This document shows, piece by piece, positions 1-5,799 of a stretch of DNA of 11,178 nucleotides. A program made the position numbers and the translations under genes. How positions within the stretch are numbered: the stretch's first letter is position 1; each line of letters opens with the position of its first letter. The notes beneath the pieces were generated by a model that was given only the letters and a program-made list of their open reading frames with translations, had not been told where the DNA came from and searched no databases. The stretch is from Treponema sp. UBA4319 (GTDB lineage: Bacteria > Spirochaetota > Spirochaetia > Treponematales > Treponemataceae). The DNA lies in the NCBI GenBank assembly GCA_002393865.1, contig DGUD01000095.1, positions 1-11,178 on the forward strand, in the 5' to 3' direction.

Positions 1-213
1 GTTGCACGCTTCGCTTTGCAAATGGCAGCCCGGGCGTTTTTCTGCTTCCGCGCATTTTTTATGTTGAATCCTTGGCTTTTGTAGCATAAAAAAGAAATTC
101 ATCTTAAAACAGTTTACATGATTTACCAATACCGCGTCCGTATTCAGATAAAATACATCTCATGCTGAAGCCCTGGGGGGAGCAGGATTAATCCGGAAAG
201 TGCGAGGTGACGG

Positions 214-338
214 GCTTTGGGGCAGGCTCGTCTGCATCTGCGCCCAAGGCTGCGGAAATCGGCTGCCTGTCCGGAACTCCCCGGCTTCCCTCGCGATTCT
301 GCGTTTTTCAGGCCGGAGCCTTGCGAAAATGCAGGGCT
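214..338 (+). other. Stem-rich non-coding block, possible structured RNA
   Basis: Two good stems are visible if this strand is transcribed. The first pairs 214-221 with 243-250 (8 pairs including one U-G) and stacks directly on an inner GCAG/CTGC stem (222-225 with 232-235). The second pairs 317-324 with 331-338 (8 pairs including one U-G) around a six-base GAAAAT loop. Both contain U-G pairs that would be broken in the opposite-strand RNA, where they become C-A mismatches. This mildly favours plus-strand transcription. I found no good promoter upstream and no T-tract directly after the last stem. GC-rich DNA forms such stems by chance, so this is only a candidate small RNA or leader. Confidence 0.2.
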
Positions 339-352
339 TGGGAGGAATCTCC

Positions 353-381
353 TTCCGATTTTATGTTTGGTCTGCTATACT
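353..381 (+). promoter_or_regulatory. Extended -10 promoter of the DUF998 gene
   Basis: TTCCGA (353-358) lies 17 bp before TATACT (376-381), which is preceded by TG at 373-374, giving an extended -10 TGCTATACT. The -35 is weak, as is usual with extended -10 promoters. Transcription would start near 388, leaving a leader of only about 12 bases that begins inside the Shine-Dalgarno sequence. The same layout recurs at 3121-3149. Confidence 0.55.
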
Positions 382-399
382 GGGAAAAGGAGGCTGTAT

Positions 400-1065
400 A
401 TGGAAAATTCCTCACTTGACGATGACATACGGAGATGGGCATGCGTGTGCGGCATAGTGAGCGTTGTGTTTTATCTGCTGCATGACTGTATCGGTGCGAT
501 GTATTATCCCGGCTACAGGTGGATGGCGCAGGCCGTGAGCGATCTGACCGCGGCGGACGCGCCGTCGTTCGTGATTGCGAAAGGCTTTACGACCGTGCAT
601 GGCATTTTCTGCTGCCTGTGCTGCGCCTTCCTTTTCCTTCGCGCGAAGCACGGCAGCTGCGGCCGCGTCCTGCGGCTCGGCATATATCTTTTTGTGCTGA
701 TGCACGCCGTCTCTGCAATCGGCTATTCGCTCTTCCCCTTGAGCAGCAGCGGCTATGACGGCAGCGTGCAGTCTTTTATCCATGTGTATGTCATCACAGA
801 CCTTGTGGTGCTGCTTTCCATAGTCTCGCTCGTGCTGATTGCGGCCGGAAGCTTCTTGGAAAAGCGGCGCCTGCTCGGCATCCTTGCGCTGTGCGCGTTC
901 TTTCTGATGTTCGCCGGGGCGGTGGGCAGCACGAAAGTCCCGCGGGAATACTTTGGCTTGGTGGAGCGCTTCAGCACCTACAGTGCGGTCGTCTTTACCG
1001 GCGTGCTCGGCGTGGCCAGCCTGCGCCGTCCGTCACATGAACGGCGAGAAGAGCTTGCAGAATGA
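400..1065 (+). CDS. DUF998 family integral membrane protein
   Basis: This is a 221-residue polytopic membrane protein of unknown function. Six hydrophobic segments are visible at about residues 13-35, 64-82, 92-112, 126-150, 157-176 and 190-206. Between the first two lies a loop with the pattern YYPGYRWMAQAVSDLTA, the hallmark I associate with DUF998 (proline-glycine turn followed by SDL-A); a GYSLFPLS motif sits near residue 108. The start at 400 is chosen because AAAAGGAGG (385-393) precedes it by 6 bases; an in-frame ATG at 217 has no such site and would add 61 implausible residues. The gene has its own promoter and stands alone. Its last 33 bases overlap the end of cls on the opposite strand. 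No catalytic residues are apparent; a transporter or membrane-sensor role is possible but unsupported. Confidence 0.85.
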   Translation: MENSSLDDDIRRWACVCGIVSVVFYLLHDCIGAMYYPGYRWMAQAVSDLTAADAPSFVIAKGFTTVHGIFCCLCCAFLFLRAKHGSCGRVLRLGIYLFVLMHAVSAIGYSLFPLSSSGYDGSVQSFIHVYVITDLVVLLSIVSLVLIAAGSFLEKRRLLGILALCAFFLMFAGAVGSTKVPREYFGLVERFSTYSAVVFTGVLGVASLRRPSHERREELAE

Positions 1066-2577
1066 CCAGAATGCGCGCTTGACGATTGGCTTTCTGTCAA
1101 AGAATTCCTTGCCGACCGCCCGCGAGATTCTGCGGTCGCGCTCAAAGATGGTGTCGCAGCGGCAGGTAAAACGCTCGTCGTAGAAGACGGCGTTTTCCTC
1201 AAAGTGCAGCGAGAAGCTCCGGTTGTCTATGTTCGTGGTGCCGATGGACGTTATCCTGCGGTCAACGGTGACCATCTTGGAATGGATGAATCCGGGGTAC
1301 AGGTAAAAGTGTACGCCGTGGTCGCACATTTCCCGCGCGAATTCGAATGACGCTGCCTTCATGTAGAATTTGTCCCACTTGCCGGGGATGATGATGTTCA
1401 CTGTGACGCCCGAATACGCCGCCAGCTTGAGCGCGTTGTAGAATTCCTCGTTGGGCGTAAAGTAGGGGGTCTCGATGCAGACATACTTGCGGGCGCTCAT
1501 TATCATGCGGATGAGCGCGTCCTCTATGTTCGCCTTCTGCATGCGGTTCGGCCCCGCCGTGATAATCTGCGTGGGGATGCGCCCCGGCTGGAATATGTCG
1601 GCGATGAACTGCTTGTCTTCCGCTATGCTCGCGGTTCCCAGCAGGTGGTCGGTGAACGACGGCGGAAAGTAGGAGACTGCTTCGGACAGCGTCTTTGAGC
1701 GGTTGTTCCACGCGTCGATGGAATACCAGTCCATCAGGAAATTTGTCTGCAGGTTCAGGACGCTGCTGCCTGTCATGCGTATAGTCGTATCGCGCCAGTT
1801 GAGCTTGATGCGGCGGTGCATGTTGGCGTATTCGTCGCCGATGTTCATGCCGCCGAGGAATCCGATGCGGCTGTCGATGATGGTGACTTTGCGGTGGTTG
1901 CGGTAGTTGAGCGTGAGCGGCAGCCCCAGCCGTATCAGGAAGAATGCCCGTGCTTTTCCGCCCGCCGCTGAAAGCTGCCTGAAAAACTTTGTCCTTGTCC
2001 GCAGCGAGCCGAAATCGTCGTAGATGAGCTTGACGTCCACGCCTTCCCGCGCTTTGCGGCACAGCACCTCCATGATGCGGCTGCCGATGGTGTCCTGATG
2101 GAATATAAAGTATTCCATGCAGATAGTGTGCTGCGCCTTCTCCAGCTCCTGCAGCAGATCGTCGAAAAATTCCTTGCCGTAGCAGTAGATTCTGGTGGAG
2201 TCCGTGTAGGAGAGCAGGCTGTTCCCTTCCTGCAGGTTCATGTCCATGAGCGGAAAGAAGTCCCTGATGACATGGCTGGGAATGGATGCGCGGTTCACGG
2301 TGAGTATGTGCCGCTGTATGTCCCGGAGCGGCTGGGAGAGCTGCCAGACGGTCGTGTTCACTTCCTTCATCCGGCGCGAACCGGTAAAGAAGTGGCCGCT
2401 GAAAAGGATGTAGAGTATGATGCCTGGCACCGGCGCCGCCAGCAGTACCATCAGCCACGCGAATCTCCGTGTCGACTCCCGGCGCTCAAAGAAGAGCACA
2501 AAGATGATGAAGAGAAGCTGGATGAGGTCTATAATCCTCTGTATGATAGTATACGTCGGGGTCATACGTCCGTTCAC
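1033..2577 (-). CDS. cls: Cardiolipin synthase (phospholipase D superfamily)
   Basis: Cardiolipin synthase condenses two phosphatidylglycerol molecules (or a related donor) into cardiolipin at the inner membrane. The 514 residues show the standard bacterial layout: two N-terminal membrane segments (about 10-30 and 38-60) separated by the ERRES...FAWLMVLLAAPVPG stretch typical of the family, then two phospholipase D domains, each with an HxKxxxxD motif (H228-K230-D235, followed by GGMNIGDEY; H432-K434-D439, followed by a TTNIDNRS stretch). Both catalytic histidines are intact and the length is normal, so it should be active. The start is uncertain: GTG at 2577 or ATG at 2565 (four codons in); neither has a strong ribosome binding site, and the closest match is AGGT four bases before the GTG. 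The gene is monocistronic and its end runs 33 bases into the DUF998 gene, with no terminator visible there. Confidence 0.95.
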   Translation of the reverse strand: MNGRMTPTYTIIQRIIDLIQLLFIIFVLFFERRESTRRFAWLMVLLAAPVPGIILYILFSGHFFTGSRRMKEVNTTVWQLSQPLRDIQRHILTVNRASIPSHVIRDFFPLMDMNLQEGNSLLSYTDSTRIYCYGKEFFDDLLQELEKAQHTICMEYFIFHQDTIGSRIMEVLCRKAREGVDVKLIYDDFGSLRTRTKFFRQLSAAGGKARAFFLIRLGLPLTLNYRNHRKVTIIDSRIGFLGGMNIGDEYANMHRRIKLNWRDTTIRMTGSSVLNLQTNFLMDWYSIDAWNNRSKTLSEAVSYFPPSFTDHLLGTASIAEDKQFIADIFQPGRIPTQIITAGPNRMQKANIEDALIRMIMSARKYVCIETPYFTPNEEFYNALKLAAYSGVTVNIIIPGKWDKFYMKAASFEFAREMCDHGVHFYLYPGFIHSKMVTVDRRITSIGTTNIDNRSFSLHFEENAVFYDERFTCRCDTIFERDRRISRAVGKEFFDRKPIVKRAFWSFCKLFSPFM

Positions 2578-2641
2578 GAGACCTGCCCGGAAAGCTCCTG
2601 CTTTCCCCGCAAGTCTTACATTTTTTTAAGGTTGTAGCCCT

Positions 2642-2671
2642 GAAACAGAAGTTTCGGACTGTTCTATTATA
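2642..2671 (-). promoter_or_regulatory. Promoter and leader palindrome of cls
   Basis: On the minus strand a perfect TATAAT (plus-strand positions 2666-2671) is preceded by CGC, close to the TGC seen in the other promoters here. No good -35 is visible. Just downstream, near the expected transcription start, is an inverted repeat GAAAC-TTCT-GTTTC (2642-2655), which could be an operator or a short leader hairpin. The TATAAT match is strong; any role for the palindrome is inferred. Confidence 0.5.
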
Positions 2672-2745
2672 GCGACTTGCGCCGGTTTTGCCTATGCCCC
2701 CCGCATGGCTGCCACGGGCTGTTTACCTAGCGGCATCTGGACGAT

Positions 2746-3081
2746 TTATGTTATTTTGTCCAGTGCTTTGTTCAGTATCTTGCGTATGTCGGCTACGACC
2801 TCTTCTGTAATCTGGTTCCTGAGCCTTTCATTCTCAGGGGTCTCTTCTATTGTGACTGGAGTTTTGTACTGAGGAATAAAAAGTTGATAAACCTCCACGT
2901 CCAAGGCGTTTGCGATTTTTACGAGGTTCTCTGTCCGCGGAAAACGGCGTTTTCCTTCTATGTTGTTAATGTTCTGCGCGGATACACCGATTTTTTCTGC
3001 AAGCGTTTCCTGCGTGAACCTTCCTTTCCTGTACAGCTTGATATTGTGCGATAAGGTCTCCAAAAGCTCTTTCTCTGTCAT
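2746..3081 (-). CDS. XRE-family helix-turn-helix transcriptional regulator
   Basis: This 111-residue protein is a small DNA-binding regulator. Residues about 11-68 form a Cro/C1-type helix-turn-helix: TQETLAEKIGVS (helix 2 and turn), QNINNIEGKRRFP (recognition helix and the loop after it), then LVKIANALDVEVYQLF, the conserved final helix. The C-terminal 40 residues are charged and probably helical, perhaps for dimerisation. I chose the ATG at 3081, preceded by a weak GAAAG site; a TTG at 3126 in the same frame would add 15 residues but lacks a ribosome binding site and overlaps the divergent promoter. It is transcribed away from the DUF1796 gene, so regulation of that gene and of itself is likely. 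The region is more AT-rich than its surroundings (25 of 60 bases are G or C at 2941-3000). Confidence 0.88.
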   Translation of the reverse strand: MTEKELLETLSHNIKLYRKGRFTQETLAEKIGVSAQNINNIEGKRRFPRTENLVKIANALDVEVYQLFIPQYKTPVTIEETPENERLRNQITEEVVADIRKILNKALDKIT

Positions 3082-3120
3082 TGCACTTTCATTTTGGTAG
3101 TCTTTTTCTGAATAATAAAC

Positions 3121-3149
3121 TTCCAATTTGGCGGTAATTATGCTATACT
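3121..3149 (+). promoter_or_regulatory. Extended -10 promoter of the DUF1796 gene
   Basis: TTCCAA (3121-3126) and TATACT (3144-3149) are 17 bp apart, with TG at 3141-3142 giving TGCTATACT. This is the same -10 sequence and spacing as the promoter at 353-381. Transcription should start near 3156, leaving a leader of about 48 bases. The site lies between the two divergent genes, where the adjacent XRE regulator could bind. Confidence 0.55.
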
Positions 3150-3162
3150 CCCAGATTGTAAG

Positions 3163-3186
3163 TCCTGACAGCCTTTGCTGACAGGA
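3163..3186 (+). promoter_or_regulatory. Leader hairpin touching the Shine-Dalgarno site
   Basis: TCCTGACAG (3163-3171) pairs with CTGACAGGA (3178-3186) except for one central A-A mismatch, leaving a six-base loop. The last bases of the right arm are the first bases of the AGGAGGAGG ribosome binding region (3183-3191). The arms also contain a direct CTGACAG repeat. It may modulate translation of the DUF1796 gene or be an operator; the sequence does not decide which. Confidence 0.35.
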
Positions 3187-3203
3187 GGAGGTATCTACTA
3201 ACT

Positions 3204-4358
3204 ATGGAAAATTCTGGGTTGCATGACGACGAGGACAGCCCCCTGAGACAGGGGACTTATGCTTGGTGTGTATCTCTCGGCTGGTTCTGCGGCACTGCGG
3301 ATGCGATGCTTGCGAATGGGCTACGCTCTTTTTCCGGCCCCTTCGACTGGAACTTCTCTCCCAAACTTTCCTCTGTTCTCCAGCTGATAAACAGCGATTT
3401 CTCAGGCTTCATGGAGCGCGAAAACCTGCGACGCGGTGATGAGAAGTCTCCCCTTGTATTCTATGACAACAGCTTTGGTTTCTGCTACAATCACGACATA
3501 AAGACTGACCTTGACAGCGATTACGCAGAAATCAGGATAAAGTACAAGCGGCGGGCAGAGAGGTTTTTGAAGGCTATAAAGGAACCGACCTGCTTTTTTC
3601 GGATTGTAGCGGATATCAACGAAGTCCACTACATAAACGAGAATAGGTCATATATAGAATCTGTGATAAAGAAGGGAAACCCCAGTAATACCATTGTGTT
3701 CTTTGTCCTGCGGGGGATGGATGTCCCGGTCTGGGGAAAATCGTTCCACCTGCCGATATGTGCGTGGTCAGAGATTGACGAGACACCTTTTCCGCGTGCT
3801 AGACTGTTTGATGGAAATCCTGAGCTCCAGAACTATATGGCTGGCCTGCTTTCCCTAGAGATGAGGCGGGAGAACTTCCTTTTTACCATCAAAAAGATAA
3901 TGAGAGAGTCTCCCGCATCGTTTTTTTCTTTGCCGGTTTCTTTCCCCGGTCTCACAGAGACACTGGGGGCATTTTTCGCTGGCAGGGACTGGCATATCTG
4001 GGGCTCTGGTACATACGGAGCTCTTACCAAGGAATTCTTTGACCGTGCGGGGATAGTCATACGCGGGTTCATCGACAGTTCACCCGAAAAGCAGGGAAAA
4101 GACATCGGCGGTGTCAGCATCTGTCGCTGGGAGGACGCCGCCGGGAAAGCCCACGCTGTCTTCATCGCTATAAAGAACAAGGATACAGAGGCGCAGATAA
4201 AGGAGCTTGTTGGCAGCACGGCTTCCATGGTCGCCGTATACGGTTTCTCTGACCTAGGATCCTTTATTGTCGGTCGTCTGACAGCCATCCTCTTTCCTCC
4301 TGATAAGTCGGGTTTCAGACTGCCGGCGGGAATTGTCAGTGAAGACAGTCGGCGCTAG
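3204..4358 (+). CDS. DUF1796 papain-like cysteine peptidase domain protein with C-terminal Rossmann-like domain
   Basis: The 384 residues have two parts. Residues about 20-210 match the DUF1796 putative papain-like peptidase pattern: SLGWFC with Cys29 as candidate nucleophile, GLRSFSGPFDW at 39-49, NHD with His97 as candidate partner, KRRAERFL at 115-122 and FFR at 131-133. Residues about 262-350 look like a nucleotide-binding Rossmann unit: WGSGTYG at 266-272, then GFIDSSPEKQGKDIGG at 288-303, a pattern found next to sugar-modifying and methyltransferase domains. No signal peptide is seen, so it should be cytoplasmic. The ribosome binding site AGGAGGAGG ends 12 bases before the ATG, an unusually long gap. 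DUF1796 genes often lie near surface-polysaccharide genes, but none is visible here. The substrate is unknown. The gene is more AT-rich than its neighbours (29 of 60 bases G or C at 3541-3600), which hints at transfer. Confidence 0.78.
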   Translation: MENSGLHDDEDSPLRQGTYAWCVSLGWFCGTADAMLANGLRSFSGPFDWNFSPKLSSVLQLINSDFSGFMERENLRRGDEKSPLVFYDNSFGFCYNHDIKTDLDSDYAEIRIKYKRRAERFLKAIKEPTCFFRIVADINEVHYINENRSYIESVIKKGNPSNTIVFFVLRGMDVPVWGKSFHLPICAWSEIDETPFPRARLFDGNPELQNYMAGLLSLEMRRENFLFTIKKIMRESPASFFSLPVSFPGLTETLGAFFAGRDWHIWGSGTYGALTKEFFDRAGIVIRGFIDSSPEKQGKDIGGVSICRWEDAAGKAHAVFIAIKNKDTEAQIKELVGSTASMVAVYGFSDLGSFIVGRLTAILFPPDKSGFRLPAGIVSEDSRR

Positions 4359-4406
4359 CAGGCGATTTTTTGCGGGAGTATAATTTTTGATTTCCGTGAC
4401 CGTAAC

Positions 4407-4435
4407 TTTACATCGCTTTCCCTTTCTGCTAGAAT
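4407..4435 (+). promoter_or_regulatory. Promoter of the GH10-like/DUF2974 operon, placed for a leaderless mRNA
   Basis: TTTACA (4407-4412) is 17 bp from TAGAAT (4430-4435), and TG at 4427-4428 extends the -10. This is the best-matching -35/-10 pair in the window. The start codon is at 4444, only 8 bases past the -10, so transcription should begin about 0-3 bases before the ATG. The intervening AAGACCTC contains no Shine-Dalgarno sequence. Confidence 0.65.
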
Positions 4436-4443
4436 AAGACCTC

Positions 4444-5799
4444 ATGAAAAAGCATGTTGTACGCTGTGCGCTTTTTGTTTTATGCGCGGCGCTGCCATTT
4501 GTGGCTCCGGCGCAAAGGCTTCCTGAAAGCTGCAGGGACTCTACGCCTTCGCTCAGAGAGCGGTATGCCCCCTATTTTGCGCTGGGTGCGGCTTCCTATG
4601 CCGACGATGAGGAAGACGAGCTGATAAAGGACAAAGAGAAAGAAGACAAGAAAAAGGCAAAAGAGGAGAAGAAAAAGGCGAAGGCCGCCGAGAAGGCCCG
4701 CAAGCAGGCTGCGAAAGAGCAGAAAAAGAAGCAGCAGCCGGGCGATGCCAGCTCCGCTGATGCAGGATACGGGGAGAGCGCTGGCGGCTCCGGGGATGCT
4801 GCGCAGGAGGAGGAGGATTCTTTCTTTGTCAGAACGGTGGGAAAGCATTTTACGGAGCTTTCCAGCGGAACGGAGCTGCTCCCCGTGCGGCTGCTCGGAA
4901 AAAAGCCGGCAAAGTTCTCGCGCTTTACCGCCAGCGACGGGCTCAGCTATGAGGTTCCGGCAAAGTGGGACTCGCAGTATCTGGCGCTCTTCCTGGACGA
5001 AGCCCGGAAGGCCGGGGTGCAGGTGCGTTTTCACCTTCTGGTGTGCCCGGAGATGACTCCCGAATGGTTCTTCTTCCGTGGCTATGACAGTGCCTCCCGG
5101 CTGGCAGGAAAGGACGAGATGGCGGCCCGCCTTGAGTGGTATATCAGGACGGTGACGGATTTCATTGCCGACTGGGAATACGAGCACAACCAGAGGCAGC
5201 CGCTTGTCACGTCCTACGATGTGGTTTCGGAGCTCTTTACCGATACGGGAGCGCTGAACCGTACGCCTTTTGACTACCTGATGAAGATTTTCGGCGACTC
5301 CTCGTATGCCGTCCAGGCCTTTTGCTTTGCGGCCAGCCGCGTCCCTGATTCCGTCAGGCTGTGCTACTGCGACCATTCGCTTTTTGAGCCGGAAAAGGCC
5401 GCCCGTATCAAGGAATTTATCGGCTCCGTGCGCGCTGCGGGCAGGGGCGGCCGGGTGGACGAAATCGGTGTTATCTCCCACCTGACGGCTGACTGGCCGG
5501 AGCGGGGCGCCTTCTTTAGGGCATGCAGGGATTTTTCCGCCATGGGGCTGGGCGTGCAGATTCAGCAGCTGGACATTGCCGGCCGGAGCGGAACGGACAG
5601 CGGAAGCGCCTATTACGATTTTATGCGGGACTGCGTGCAGAACGCCGCGTATATACAGGGCGTCTCCTTCCGCGCCGTGCAGGCTGCCAAGGAGACCGAG
5701 TTTGTGGATTACATGCGGGCTCCGCTTTTTTTAGACGACTATTCGTGCACCGGGAATTTTGACCGGATTTTGGAAGCCGCCGACGGGAGGAAGCGATGA
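4444..5799 (+). CDS. Exported GH10-like protein with altered active site (probable pseudo-xylanase)
   Basis: The 451-residue protein begins with a clear signal peptide (KKHVVR, hydrophobic core, probable cleavage after APA at residue 23). The rest follows a glycoside hydrolase family 10 (xylanase) TIM barrel: RERYAPYFALGAA at 38-50, VRFHLLVCPEMTPEWFF at 194-210, YDVVSE at 258-263, CYCDHSLFE near 307-315, IGVISHL at 341-347 and QQLDI at 374-378. Several catalytic positions differ from the family: the acid/base Glu263 is kept, but the usual WDVVNE is YDVVSE, the nucleophile of TELD is Gln375, the usual VWHSQ is VCPEM, and the terminal WG-D motif is absent. A Lys/Glu-rich, probably helical segment (about 54-98) interrupts the barrel after its first strand. 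The sequence suggests a carbohydrate-binding or structural role rather than xylan hydrolysis. The DUF2974 gene overlaps its stop codon by 4 bp. Confidence 0.83.
   Translation: MKKHVVRCALFVLCAALPFVAPAQRLPESCRDSTPSLRERYAPYFALGAASYADDEEDELIKDKEKEDKKKAKEEKKKAKAAEKARKQAAKEQKKKQQPGDASSADAGYGESAGGSGDAAQEEEDSFFVRTVGKHFTELSSGTELLPVRLLGKKPAKFSRFTASDGLSYEVPAKWDSQYLALFLDEARKAGVQVRFHLLVCPEMTPEWFFFRGYDSASRLAGKDEMAARLEWYIRTVTDFIADWEYEHNQRQPLVTSYDVVSELFTDTGALNRTPFDYLMKIFGDSSYAVQAFCFAASRVPDSVRLCYCDHSLFEPEKAARIKEFIGSVRAAGRGGRVDEIGVISHLTADWPERGAFFRACRDFSAMGLGVQIQQLDIAGRSGTDSGSAYYDFMRDCVQNAAYIQGVSFRAVQAAKETEFVDYMRAPLFLDDYSCTGNFDRILEAADGRKR

Larger units (their letters stand above)
1..399. other. Left-edge intergenic region without a convincing gene
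   Basis: No reading frame here looks coding. The frame of the downstream DUF998 gene stays open back to position 217, but that extension has a composition unlike a protein of this family and lies upstream of a clear ribosome binding site. Bases 40-160 are AT-rich and include a short inverted repeat, AATAC at 128-132 and GTATT at 140-144, which could be an operator. Bases 180-345 are GC-rich and rich in stems (see the separate entry). A promoter for the DUF998 gene occupies 353-381. I saw no tRNA, no rRNA and no riboswitch class that I recognise. Confidence 0.6.

Noticed and set aside
1..55. Minus-strand frame open to the left edge, starting at ATG 55 (MRGSRKTPG...).
   Set aside because: Only 18 codons are visible, and AAGGA is 13 bases from the ATG. 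A run this short is easily open by chance.
217..399. N-terminal extension of the DUF998 protein from ATG 217.
   Set aside because: The added residues resemble non-coding translation, and a strong ribosome binding site precedes ATG 400.
4345..4375. Possible intrinsic terminator after the DUF1796 gene (GCG near a run of six T).
   Set aside because: The stem before the T-run has only about three pairs.
4480..5481. Long minus-strand open frame of 333 codons opposite the GH10-like gene.
   Set aside because: It mirrors a GC-rich gene with a clear signal peptide and GH10 motifs; its own translation has no recognisable domain and low-complexity Leu/Phe runs that are the shadow of the Lys/Glu segment.
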